A stretch of 64,000 nt of DNA from Drosophila miranda (Eukaryota; Arthropoda; Insecta; Diptera; Drosophilidae), in assembly GCF_003369915.1 (NCBI RefSeq), contig NC_046674.1, positions 21,021,657 through 21,085,656 on the forward strand, written 5' to 3'. The notes under the pieces are model-generated. The model made no database searches, was not told the DNA's origin, and saw only the letters and a program-made list of their open reading frames with translations. Positions 10,421-22,783 of this stretch are shown here, piece by piece (positions within the stretch are counted from its first letter, which is position 1; the number at the start of each line of letters is the position of its first letter). The position numbers and the translations under genes are program-made.

Positions 10421-11974
10421 TCAACTATTCTTTACTTGATCTTTATTGTCGCTTGCTCCGATGCCGAAGAAGTTGTTCTCGCACACATAGCGCACACACT
10501 GCAGCAGGACATTGCGCTCATGGCGGATATCGGCGGCCAACAGCTTGGAGAGCATTGTATTCTGTTTCGTCGTTTTACGGGCTCGATTGTAGTTGAGGCC
10601 GGAAATACGCTTCTGTGCCCTCGGAGCAGCTGGTTTTGGGGAGGGTCCGGGTTTCGGCTCGACGAATTGAGGTTTGGTTATAGCCGGCTCTGATATTGAT
10701 TCGGTTACGCGCTGAATGGGCACTTCATCAGGTGCCTCATCAGAAGAGCAGTTGTTTTCCTTGAGCAGGTCCAGGTCCTCTGAACTGATGGCGGGCTCCT
10801 CAGAAGTTTGGGGGGTGTTTTTTTGGACAGCTGTATTTGGGGCTATTGGATCAGCCCTAGAACTTTCATTCTCCACTGTGCTGCACTCTGGGCTGTCTAG
10901 ACGCCGTACTGTCTCCAATTGGGGACTTTTCTGCCCTTGACTTCGGTTCTCTTCTTCGGCCTCAATCTCGCTGTCTTCACTATCCGAGCCGTACATTCCC
11001 AAGAGGCCACATAGAACATTTTCCTTGTCCTGTACGTTATCTTTGCAGTGCTCGTAGTCTAACATTTGTCCGGTTCCGCGAAACATGGACACGCCTGTGC
11101 CACTTACATCTGAGGATTCCTCTTGCAAGGCATCTGTTTCTTTGCGAATATTTTCATCCGCCTTCTTCTTGTCCACGTGTAGGCTCTTTCCTTTACCCTT
11201 TTTGTTCGATTTGGGTCGCTTTTCTTGATAGCTGTTGGGTCGGGTACGTGCCCGATCTTCGCGTCTGCCAAAACGAGATTTGGAAGCCTCCAGGCGCTCC
11301 CCGCGTTTGAGGCGCTGTTCCTTGGCACGCTTGGCCAGTTCCACATTCGCTGCCGTGGGAAATCTGTAAGCGCAGTGTAAGTAAGTAAGTGAGTGAGTCT
11401 GCCTTGTCCATTGAGATGGAGATCTATCCAGTACTTACTTCTTTCTCCGTTCTGCCCGCCAGGCGGCTGTATCTTCGGCTGTCCACACCCTTTTCACTTT
11501 CGTATACAGCCCAGTTATGTGGTTAGCTTCAATATGGCGCTCCACTATGTTGTGCAGGGCGGCAAAGTCGCAATCCTCTGCGGGACATGTCTCATGCTGC
11601 TCCAAATGTCGCCTCATGTCCTGCGCGTTGGCCAGCTCCATGCCACAGTTGTGACAGTGCTCGGGACGGGGCGGAGATTTGTAAATTGGTGGAGCTTGTG
11701 GCATGCATGTAATCGGGCTCTGAACGGGATTCAATTCTCAATTTATGTCTGGGTGCCAAAAAACACGTTCAAATCGCACCTGTTCGACGGGTAGATATTT
11801 GGCTGGTACTGTGCTGCCTCGCGCGCCGTACATCGGCGGGGGCTGCTTGGCGCGGGGCAGCAAGGTCATGCCACTGGGCGTCAAATAGTGCATTGTTGTC
11901 CTGTTTGCCTCATTTTCGGTCCTAGAGAATTTGGGGGAAGGCAAGACGAACTTTGGCAAGACTTTTTCGTCCAT
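10421..11974 (-). CDS. Nufip: NUFIP1-type snoRNP assembly factor
   Basis: Three minus-strand exons, 11974-11780, 11719-11439 and 11363-10421, join in phase to give 472 residues. The central region holds a C2H2 finger (CHNCGMELANAQDMRRHLEQH) followed by CPAEDCDFAALHNIVERHIE. The signature NUFIP segment comes next: RAERRKKFPTAANVELAKRA, which spans the second splice junction, then a basic stretch. The rest is acidic and Ser/Glu-rich and probably disordered, with a conserved-looking C-terminal end. In other animals NUFIP1 binds RNA and helps the R2TP chaperone assemble box C/D snoRNPs in the nucleus; human NUFIP1 has also been described as a receptor for ribosome autophagy. The gene is divergent from Atg3 with 231 bp between start codons. 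Orthology is well supported by the finger and the FPTAANVE motif. Confidence 0.87.
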
Positions 11975-12205
11975 TTTTTCTTAAAAAAAAACAATGTGCG
12001 CGCAGAGTGCAACCGTGGGTTGAACCATCGATTGCATCAGCTTGATATATCGATAGGGTAGACGCAGTGTGACCGTGTCTCGCTAATGTTGTCCGAAACA
12101 AAATAATTTAGCTGACGAGAAAATTAAGTTAATAAACATAACAAGACAACTCGATTGTATTGTTGAGGTGTTTGGAACAAAGAAAATACTCATCCAGGAA
12201 GAGCA
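11975..12205. promoter_or_regulatory. Shared Nufip/Atg3 divergent promoter
   Basis: The 231 bp between the two start codons contains a perfect DRE palindrome TATCGATA (12048-12055), an ATCGAT near 12028, and CAGTGTGACCG (12065-12075), the reverse complement of the fly core-promoter word YGGTCACACTR. These words typify TATA-less bidirectional housekeeping promoters driven by DREF and M1BP. Confidence 0.75.
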
Positions 12206-13596
12206 ATGCAAAGCGTGCTCAACAGCGTGAAGGGCACAGCCCTAAATGTGGCCGAATATTTAACGCCAGTGCTAAAGGTATTGTTGTTTCTCTATTTGTT
12301 GTTGCGCTGGAACGGAGATTGGAATCTCTGATAGATCAAAAATCGGTTGCAAATCTATACACATATAGATATGTCTGCGTACTGGACAACAAAGGGGTCT
12401 TTCCATTCATTATTGATTGCCCCTTTCCACGACTTCGGCCAGCCCCCCAGGCGCTCATGCCTGGGCCGCCGACTGGCGTCCAACTGGCGACGCATACATT
12501 TCAATCAATTAAACACGCCCTCAGCACCCCTATTAATTTTCCCTTTCTTCTAGGAGTCCAAATTTCGCGAGACTGGCGTACTGACGCCCGAGGAGTTTGT
12601 GGCAGCGGGCGATCACTTAGTACACCATTGCCCCACCTGGCAGTGGGCGGCGGGAGATGATACAAAAACAAAACCGTACTTACCGAAGGGTGAGTAATGC
12701 GACGCGACGCGGCTATTACTGAACCGATTTACAAACTAAGCCAATTACGTCCGCAGATAAGCAGTTCCTGATAACTCGGAACGTGCCATGCTATCGACGC
12801 TGCAAGCAAATGGAATACGTGGGCGAGGAGACCCTGGTGGAGGAGGAGTCCGGCGACGGCGGCTGGGTGGAGACACACCAGCTGAACGATGACGGCACCA
12901 CACAGCTGGAGGAGAAAATCTGTGAACTGACAATGGAAGAGACGAAGGTGAGTGCGTCGAACCGTCATCTCATCTGAAAGAGCCTCTAAGCGACTATCGT
13001 TCCCGTAGGATGAGATGCATACTCCAGATAGCGACAAGTCGGCACCAGGCGATGCTGTTGACGGCGAAGATGAGGACGATGACGAGGCCATTGACATGGA
13101 TGCGTTCGAGGAAAGCGGCATGCTGGACCTAGTGGACCCAGCCGTGGCAACCACTACACGAAAGCTGGAAGCGGAACCAAAGTCAAGCCCTGCGGCTGCT
13201 GCCACGTCCGAGGCCAGTGGCGATTCGGTGCTCCACACGCGCACCTACGATCTGCACATCACCTACGACAAATACTATCAGACGCCACGCCTCTGGGTGG
13301 TGGGCTACGACGAGCAGCGCAAGCCGCTGACCGTCGAGCAAATGTACGAGGACGTCTCACAGGATCATGCGAAAAAGACTGTCACTATGGAATCGCATCC
13401 GCATTTGCCGGGTCCCAATATGGCCTCGGTGCATCCCTGTCGCCATGCCGACATCATGAAGAAGATTATCCAGACAGTCGAGGAGGGCGGCGGTCAGCTG
13501 GGCGTGCATTTATATTTGATAATATTTCTTAAGTTCGTTCAGACCGTAATACCCACCATCGAGTACGATTTTACGCAGAACTTTAACATGTCCTAA
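12206..13596 (+). CDS. Atg3: Autophagy E2-like enzyme ATG3
   Basis: Four coding exons, 12206-12277, 12554-12689, 12757-12947 and 13009-13596, join in phase to give 328 residues, the usual ATG3 length. The N terminus [20 protein letters not shown] is the membrane-curvature-sensing amphipathic helix. The E2-like core follows, with an acidic flexible insert (about residues 140-165, rich in Asp/Glu) and the catalytic cysteine in the motif [11 protein letters not shown] near residue 276. The C-terminal YDFTQNFNM is typical. The enzyme receives Atg8 from ATG7 and transfers it to phosphatidylethanolamine on the forming autophagosome. The ORF does not begin at the first ATG of the transcript region; ATG 12206 is chosen because it starts the conserved helix and splices in frame. 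Its 3' end faces that of ftz-f1. Confidence 0.95.
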
Positions 13597-13691
13597 GCCC
13601 TGCAGCAGGCAACACCAATCACCAATTGGCGCAGCACAAAATTGAACCTTTTAATCATCGAACGTACATGTGTACTACGAGTAGATGGTCG

Positions 13692-13697
13692 AATAAA
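13692..13697 (+). terminator. Atg3 polyadenylation signal
   Basis: AATAAA lies about 95 bp past the Atg3 stop codon, in the right orientation and at a usual distance. No closer copy was seen. Confidence 0.6.
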
Positions 13698-13781
13698 GCT
13701 TTTGGGCAAAGACAACATATACGATATTCAACATTTGGACTTATTCATAGACACAAATAGGCCTTCACTTTATAATTAATT

Positions 13782-13787
13782 TTTATT
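13782..13787 (-). terminator. Candidate distal ftz-f1 polyadenylation signal
   Basis: AATAAA on the minus strand, 85 bp from the Atg3 signal on the other strand. If used, the ftz-f1 3' UTR would be about 3 kb and the two convergent genes would end almost against each other. Several other minus-strand copies lie between here and 16845, so this is only one candidate. Confidence 0.35.
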
Positions 13788-16186
13788 ACACTTTGCTTTT
13801 CTTGTTGTTGTTGGTTGGTTGGTTTGTTGGTTGCATGTTTGAAACATCTCTGAGATGAAATTGTATGTTAACATATACATAATAATAAAGCATATTAAAT
13901 CAGTAAATTCATTAAATATGCAAGTAGTTTTAGGTAGTTTGTGTCTAGTTAAATGATCTCCTTTGTTCTTGTTTAGTTATTGAACAATTTTTCAAACTTA
14001 AGATGTCTGTGTGTGTGTGTGTGTGTTGCTTGACTTTATATTAATCTTTAAATGTATATATAAGTGTTAGATCCTTCTTTTTTTGTTTGTTTGTTTTTGT
14101 TAAATTTTCTTGGTTTTATGATAGATATACACATACATGTACATATATCTATATAGAGATTTGCTTAATAGTTAAAATCACTTTTCATTTGCAATAACAG
14201 GTTCACATCGTAATCAATTTTACAATAAACATACCTAACCGCCATACAATTTATCCATACAATTCTGAATATAGTGTATCGGTCCGTTCGTTTCGTCCAC
14301 TAACTTGTGTGTGTGTGTGTGTGTTTTCGACTACACGTCACGTTAGACGTTAACAATCTTTGTCCGTGTACCTACATACATACATTCCTTAACATTCATA
14401 TAACCGATCCATTATTCATTATTCATTATCCATTATCCATTATCCATTATCCATTATCCTATGCCTAACCTCTCAGCTATCCTGCCACTTCGCATTGCCA
14501 GTACAGTACTTGTACAGTATATACCCATATCTTTTGTTGTTGTTTATTTTAGCTTTCCGTTTTTACATTTTATAATACATACAGAAGTTATACATACCAA
14601 CTAGAGACCTAAATACATATTATATATATACCTAGGCAGGCCTATGTACTATGTAGATGTCGTCGTGCTTTCTTCGTTTTCTTCGTTTTTGCTCTGTTCT
14701 CCACGGCCATAATACAATATATATGTATGTATACTCGTAACAACATCCATAACATTCAAAAAAAAAAAATTTCTTATCAGCACATCACGGTGATGCGCTC
14801 TTCGGCTAAGTTGTTTTTTTACACCTTTAACGATTTTTTGTGGATTTTCTGTTTTTCTTAAATACATACATGCATGCTAGGCTGCCTTTGAATTCGAAGT
14901 GTACGTGTGTGTGGTGTGTGTGTGTGTGTGTTAATAATAGTTTTCTGTTTACTGCATTTTGAATTCAATAATCGTTTAATGTTATAAGGTACGTTTTGTT
15001 TAAGCGCAATGCCTGGAAAACAATTGGGGCAATGATTTTGATGAATGCGAAAGGATTCCAAGGGGCTAAACAATCTAAAAGTATATACAAAAAATATAAA
15101 AAAAAAATTTAAAAAAAAACGTTTATGCATGTTTAAATTTAAATGAAATATTGTTTTACTTAATATTCGATTTGAGAGTGGTTTCAATCAAATGTTATCT
15201 TTAAATACATTTTATTTGGTTTTTTATTTCGATTTCTGTTTGATTCGATTACGGTTTCGCCTCATTGCCCCAATTCTTGGCTAAGCATCTCTTCCATTTA
15301 GTTTTCAAAATGTTGTTTAACTTTTGTGTACTTTATTTTTAACCATTTGCTTCTGCTATACCCTTCTGATTTCTGTTTTCTTTTGTTTTGTTTTTTGTTG
15401 AAACTGATTTAGCATTTTTTTTTTCTTGCTTTGCACAAAATATATTATAATTATTATAGTTACAAGCTTTACACTGAATTAATGGAGTTACACTTTCTCT
15501 GAAATTTACAAACAGTTGAAACTTGCATCTAAATTTAAATATATTGTATATATGTGTGTCTGTGTATGTGTGTGTGTGTGTGTGTGTGGCTGTGTGTTTT
15601 TGTATTGTATATTTACTACATAGTTTTAAACATGATGGTTTTTATCATTTATATAATTTCTTGCTCATCCTCGTCTCGTCTCTTCTCGTTCTCGTTCTCG
15701 TTCTCCATCATTCACATCTTCGTTTTGTAGGTAGTTGTTTGCATTGTTTTCTTAGAGCTAACTGGAGTTACAATTATCGTATAGTATTGTACATATACAT
15801 ACACTTATACTGCATGTTGCATGCTGCATTTTTTATTTTGTATTTTGTATTTTTTGATGAACACCTAAATTTGCTTTGCTTTCGAATTTCTTTGTATGGA
15901 TTTCCCTTTAGATTAGACGCAAATACTATGCAAGACACTTGGCGCAAAAGTTACAGGATTCAATCTACAGGTGGAAACGGAAATGGAAACGAAAACAATT
16001 TTTGTATAAACTTAATTAAGAAAAAAAAACAAAAAAAAAATACCGAAATACTAGATAGATGTAAAAGTTATACGATTTAAAAGTGGAACGCAACGCTTAA
16101 AAGTTACGCCAATTTACATAAAAATGTATATATATACATATATATAGATTGGTATCGATAATTATCGTATATACATGTACATATAC

Positions 16187-16227
<41 letters not shown>

Positions 16228-16844
16228 GGTGTGTATAAAAATAAAATTTGTTATGCTTCTCTTTGTTTTGTTTTGTTTTTTTGTTGATTTTCATTTCGTT
16301 TTGTTAGTTCCTAAAGAAGTTGGGTTTCTTTTCTCCTCTGTTCTGTTGCTCTATAGATCCATACAATACATAATCGTATAATGTTTAACTGTGTGTTCCA
16401 TCAGAGGTACTTAAAATAAGACACGCATTAATTTAAGACAAAAAAAAAAGCGAATTAATTAATTAGTTAAACGTAAACGTAATCTAGACCTAGCCATAAA
16501 CATAATAATAATTAACATTGAATCAACAAATGTGTATGTGTGTGTAGAGTGTGGTGTTTATGTGTGTGTGTGTTTATTGGTGTGATTGATAGTTGGTGGT
16601 AGTAGTGATGATGCATTCTCCATATAGTACACTCTATATGGAATTCTCGTTCTCTCCTCTCTCCTCCTGCCGTTCCGCATTCGCAAAGCATTTGACATTT
16701 TCCACATTCTGGTTTTGGTTCTGGTTATGGTTCGGGTTCTGTCGTTTTGCCTCTGCCTCTGGGGTTGGTTTTTCCCCATTTTCCTGCCTTGTTATTTACA
16801 TTTCATAAATGATTTAAGTATTCCATATAGTGCTCCACGTGGCC
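13788..16844 (-). other. ftz-f1: Probable ftz-f1 3' UTR, A/T-rich, no gene
   Basis: Downstream of the ftz-f1 stop the sequence is about 70 percent A/T and has no recognisable coding region. It holds GT runs (14010, 14303, 14920, 15560, 16555), a CATTATC repeat (14410-14458), and a TA run (16194-16220). I interpret it as a long 3' UTR because no other gene is visible before Atg3. The true end is unknown. Confidence 0.45.
16194..16220. repeat. TA dinucleotide microsatellite
   Basis: Alternating T and A tract in the presumed ftz-f1 3' UTR; similar tracts at 61193-61215 and 28900-28935. Confidence 0.9.
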
Positions 16845-19800
16845 CTACACCTTCCGCTTGGCGTGCAGCATCTCCATGAGCAGCGTCTGGGTGGGCGCAC
16901 TGCCGGCACAGTGCTTGATGTAGAGGTGCTCCTCGCCGCGTGCGGCCATGGCATGGATATCCGGTAGGATGTTCACTAGCCTACTGAATTTGTCCTGCAA
17001 ACGAATAATGGTCCAAGATAGTAAGTGCCACTTCCAACTACATCGTGATATTTGAGCCACTTACATTGACTGAAGGATAACAGGTGAGGGTGTAGTCCAG
17101 CAGGGCCGCCTGCACATTATCATGTCCCTCCGACACGGTCTTCCTGTTGACAATGCCGCGTACAGCTGGGGAAGATTTGCAATATGCTTAAGCACCTTCC
17201 GACTCCAACTTGAAAACGAATGCGAACTTACTTGGATTTAAAAGTATTAGGAATTTCATGCAGACATAGTCGCCCATGTCGAATTTCAGATCCTGCAGCT
17301 TGTTCTGTATCTCGTTGAAATAATCGGACAGCTGCGGCACGCCCAACAGGCCCAGACTGAGTAGATTGAAGACCTGGCCGTTGTTCAGCTGCGTCTCATC
17401 GGGCAGCCCGTTGTGGATGCGATGGTGCAGATGGTCGAGGACCAGCATGTCCGACCAGGAGTGTTGCAGCAGCTTCATTTGATCATCGACCTGCCGGAAC
17501 CACGGAATCAGAATCACAAAAATATAAAGAGTTCAAGTTTAGTAAATCGTTCGAAACAAGAGCAAGTGGAAGGTACAAGTTAATAGATACATTTTTGTTT
17601 GGTATGGTATGAAGATATGGTAAGGCCTAGCTTTGGATGCTTTGGGATTACAACATGCTCTCGTCACTCGCTCTCTGGCTTCTCTCTGTCTCTGTGTTTA
17701 TCTCTTGGATGTGTGTGTCTGGGTCTATGGTATGGGTGAGAGCACATCGTCAGTCGCTGCCGCTCAGTTGCGTCACAGTGTCAGAGTGAGAGACGCTGCT
17801 GACGCTGCTGGCCGCTTAGCTGACTCTGGCTCCCTGGCCGACTAGCTGGCTGGCTGGCTGGCTGGCTGGCCCACTGGCTGGCTGGCCGACGGACTGGTTC
17901 AGCTTTGCTTGCTAAGTAGGTCAGACACCAAATGAAATCGAAATTCAATGCAGATTTGACGCTGTCGCCGCGCTGCCGATGAGACTGACGCTGCGTCGCG
18001 ACGCTGCCGCGTGTTGGTGGTTTACATAACATGCCGCAGACTTGGCCCCTAGCTTGAAAACTGGTTTTCACGTTTCTGGCTTTGAACAATGTTGTGGCTC
18101 TGGCTGAGTCTTTTGCTGTTGCTGTTGCTGTGGATGTTACTGCTGTTTCTGAATTCGGATTTCTGTTTGGGTTCGATTGGGTGGTGGTTGCTAGAATGGT
18201 GTTGTTGTGCTGTGCTGCTATGGGGGGGAGGGGGCCATACCTTCAGATCCTTAAAGAAGACCGTGTTCCTTGCCCAGTCCACCTGCGAGAACAGATTCTG
18301 ATCGAGCACCTTGCACATCAGCTCAAAGAGATCCACCTCCACCTGGTTGTAGGTCTGCTTCTGCAGCAGTGCGAACAGCTGCGTCTGCCATTCCCGATCG
18401 TCGATCGATTGCACAAATTCTCGTATCATCGGGGAGACTCTGCAATAGGTAATTTGGTCATTATAGCCGACTAGAATACTCGCTTACCGAGCGGGGGAAA
18501 CACTCACCTTAGTGGCTCGATAAGCGCATCGGCCGTGCTCGATGGATGAGTGCCGGAATCGAAGCTTTTGTTTGTTTTTGTTTTTAAAGAAAAGAAACAT
18601 TAAACATTATAAATTAAGAGCAAACATTTTGGCGTTTCTATACATCAGAAGAGTGCAGCAAAGTAGAGAGGGACAGACAGAGAACAAAGCATAGCTAAGC
18701 TCCTCGAAAGTACTTTCTTTAACCGTGTAAACCCCCAGCTTAATGTCGTATCCCATAGATTCCCCCGAAATAAATAATAATGCTGCCCCTTTCTACACTT
18801 GCTGCATCCTCAGGCGGCAACCATTTGCCCAAAATAATGGTCAGGGGGGTTTTCAATATTGGTCTGTTTCCCGTTGGGTTTTCCACTTTTCTGTGGCTCT
18901 GTTTCTGTTCTGGTTGATCTTGGGTTAAGTACCACAGTTTCGAGTCGGCCGAGTTCTGCAGAGATCCTATTCCAGCTTCGTGGCAGTTGCCGTTGCCGCC
19001 GCCGTTGCGATGCAGGCCGTCGGTGGAGCTGTTATTGCCGCCGCCGCCGCCCGCATTGTTGCCACCGCCGCCGCCACCGGCGCCACCTGCCCCGTTGCCT
19101 GTGCTGCTGCCGGTGTTGTTGCTGCTGCTGCCGTTGCTGCTATTGCCATTGCCCACGGAACTGGGGCCGTTCAGGCCGCCACCGCCGCCGCCGCCGCCGC
19201 CACTGCCCCCGTTTCCGGCATTGATGGGCGTGGCTATCACTCCTCCCGCGCTGGCATTCACCTGGCCCAGAGCAATGGCAATGGGGCTGGGCGACGAGTC
19301 CGGCGACTGGGTGAGTGAGGATACCTGGTGGTGGAGAAAATGCCGCATATTATCCTCAGTATCCTTGCGAGGGGCCTGCCTTACCTGAGGTATTTGGATT
19401 TCCTGCTTAATGTTCATATTTGGATATGCTTGCTGGTAGCCCGGCGAGATCGGCGTCGGCTTGATGTCCGGCCCCATCGAGTTGCGCAGCGCCTGGAGGG
19501 CGATCTGCCGCTGACGCATCACCTGCAGCTTCCGCGCCCGATCCCGCTTGTACATGGGTCCGAACTTGTTCCTGCCACCCCGCATCCGATCCGCTCGAAC
19601 AGCTGCAAGTGAGAACAGAATGATTAGTCGCTGAAGGAACAATCCTGTTTCCCTAACGATGGTTGGACCCCTTAAATATACTTTAGAATATTCTTCATAA
19701 TAATAATTTTCAAGAATAATCTGCTTATTATAATTTCCATCCACAGTTCTTCATTAATTAAAGGACATCCTGCAGCTTCAAATAACCAGCAGCATTTACA

Positions 19801-22752
19801 GCATCCTTTCGTTTATTCTAGACCCAGCTCTCTAGCTCTTTTGCTGGGTGTTCCCCCCAAAGAGGGGAGGGGGAAAAAAAAACCCATTCATTTCATATTT
19901 CTTTTCTCATTAGGAATCCAAAACAGAAGCTCAGCTCTTGACAAAAAAAATGAAGAAAAACGCATGGAAAGCACACGCACAAACACACATGCACCCACAC
20001 ACACACACACACACACGCATACAAGCACGCACATTGAAAGAGGAAAAAAACAAAAACATACATATATTGCGCATACGCCGCATTGTACAACGACATCAAA
20101 ACAGAAACAAAAACTATATTATAGCCACACAGTAGTGGTGGAAATAGTAGTTGCGCTTTGATCTATAATCAAAAATATTCTCTTCAATCATGGGAACTAC
20201 TCTTTTATCTTTGTCACTGTATCGATATGATACATAGAGGCACAGAAAAAATATTATTTATTTAGACTGAAATCGATAGCTATGAAAACTCCTCCTTTCA
20301 AAGATTCCAGTTTCAGTTATCTCTTGGAAATTCCAACTCTTCTGGGAGTTCTTCCATTGATTATTTAAAAAGATCTGTCAAGATCCTACATATGGACCAT
20401 ATGGTCCTATCCTATGGTGTGCCTATTTTTCTGCACATAGGTGTAGGTGTAGGTGTGTGTGTGTGTGTTTGTGAGCACACACTAAATAAAACGCAATAAA
20501 AATGCGCTTCTTATGGCGCAGCGAAAAAAAATAAAAGCGTGCAGAACGTGTACAGAGGGTGAGAGAAGGTACGAGGTGATGTGGGTGGATGGGTGGCAGG
20601 GTGGCTGGGGAGTGAGGCTTAAGCCGAAAACAGATTGTAGGCACCCCCCCCCCCCCCTTGCACGATGATTAGAAGATGCAATTGTTAGGGAGGGGGTGGG
20701 GTTGTGTGGGGTGTTGCAGGACAGGTCTGGCGATGGCATGTGGGTGACGATGGGTGGTAGCAGGTGGCAGGTGGCCTGCCATCAAATATGCATTTCCAAG
20801 GGGTGCCTCCTGTGTCTCTGTGTGTGTGTGTGTGTGTGTGTGTGTCGCTGAACAAGTAACTGTAATTTAGGTCAAGCGTATTGTTTACAAATAATCAACA
20901 CACACACTGGCACACATTTATCTGCACGTGTAACTGTGTGTGAGCAAAGTCTCTCGCGCTCTCAAATGCCAGCGCTCAGTCGACGTCGCTGCCGTGGCTC
21001 TCTCTCTCTCTCTCCCTGTTACACTCTCTTTACGATTATGCTTTCGGCTTTCGGCCTGGCAACGCGAAAGAGCTTTCTATTACGACACAAAACACACACA
21101 CAGCCGCGAAGAGAGTGAGAGAGACATGGAGCCACACATTACCCTCCGCATTAGACAACTTTGCCGAGTGGAGTAGGTCAAGGACAGTGTGCGCGAAAAC
21201 TGGGACAACACGGGCATTGTTGTTGCCGCCTCGCCTGCCAACTCTCCCAAAAAGAAATTGTACTCTCACTCACACTCACACTCTCTCTGGGACGCTCCCT
21301 CTCCCTCTCTTTCTCTTTCGCTTTCTGTCTGGGAGTGTATTTTCTATGCTTTTTTTTATGCGGCTTTGGGCTTAAGAGTGTTTATGTTAGGGTAAGGCTA
21401 CGAGTTTTTCTTCTTTTGGGCAAGCTTGTGGGGGGGGGGGGGGGAGGGGGGTGTGGTGACTTATAAATGATATTTAAAACAGCCAATCGATTATTATTTA
21501 TCGATTATGGACTTATGATAGATTAGACTCACATTGTATGTACATATAATGTACGTGCTTTCTCAGCTAACTCCATCTATTGCTGTTCCCTTATACTTTT
21601 TTTTTTTTGTTTGTTTTTTGTTTATTCCAAAGCCCTTTTACTCTTACATAATTTCATGTCTTTGTTGTTGACATTTTTTCACTTTCAACTTTGGTTGGGT
21701 TTTATTTAGATTTTCACCTTTTTTATTGCGTGTGTGTGCGTGTGTCTGTGTGTGTCTGTGTGTTTGTGTGGGGTTAAGTGGTTCAATTTGTCTAAAACAA
21801 AATGTTTGTAGTTGAAAGTTTGTTTTCTGGCTCTTCTCTTCCCTTCTGGTCTCCTTTCCTTGTTCGTGGGTTTTGCTTTTGGATTTTCCCACACTACTTG
21901 GAACGGGAAATCAATAAATGGCCCTGTCACTGGCCCGACTTGTGGGTGTTTCGCGCTTAAGCGTTATTTTTATTTTAAAGCTGGTTTGCTAGCAGTTTTG
22001 GGTCAATGGTGCGTATGAGTAACTTTCATGCGGCCCAAGCTCGGGTCGGGCCCCGAAAGCGGATGTTGAGGTTTCATGAAATGTTTTCATTGTTTAAGCA
22101 TTTACATATAATTCGCTACAAATTGGGGGATAGGATAATTTGTTGAGGATTTTTCTGCCTCCTAAATAATTCATCGGATATTTAAAGGATTAAATAAATA
22201 ATTTAATTCTTTTCAAAATCAATTATCATTCAAATTGTACACACTCACACTCGTTGATAGTAAAAATAGTTTTATTGATTTTGAGCGGAAATAAAGGAAT
22301 ATTACGTATACGTTCTGTGGGACAATTGGAAGGGAGAGAAAATGAAATTAGCTCGTGATTAAAATGCACCCTATCGGGACCCTTTCGCATGGAGAAATGG
22401 GATGTATAGGACTTTCTCCTTCATTGAGTTTACATTCTTTTTGCTTACCAAACAATTGATATAATTAATGAGATAAAAAGGTGATCCCAAAGGTGATTTT
22501 GGTATTTTATTTCAGATTAATTTGTTAATTTGTTTCAACAGCTCCCCGAGGCTCAAATCCGCATTGTTTCCGCTGCTCAGACACAGATCCGACATATGGT
22601 CGGCTCTTGTCCGGTCCATGTGAGTCATATGTTTGCTGCAAGCTTCAATCCGAGGAGACCCTCTCGAATTTGGAGCCCAAAACGCGGCTAAAAAGTGCCG
22701 CAATTATAACGAACTAAAGCCGAAAGCTTGACTCAGAAAGAGAGAGAGAGGG

Positions 22753-22783
<31 letters not shown>

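Noticed and set aside
14410..14458. Regular CATTATC repeats considered as a CRISPR-like array
   Set aside because: Units of 8 nt directly abut with no spacers; it is a minisatellite in eukaryotic DNA.
18859..19388. Several overlapping plus-strand frames with Cys, Ala and Pro runs
   Set aside because: Antisense shadows of the Gly/Asn-rich hinge exons of ftz-f1; no independent features.
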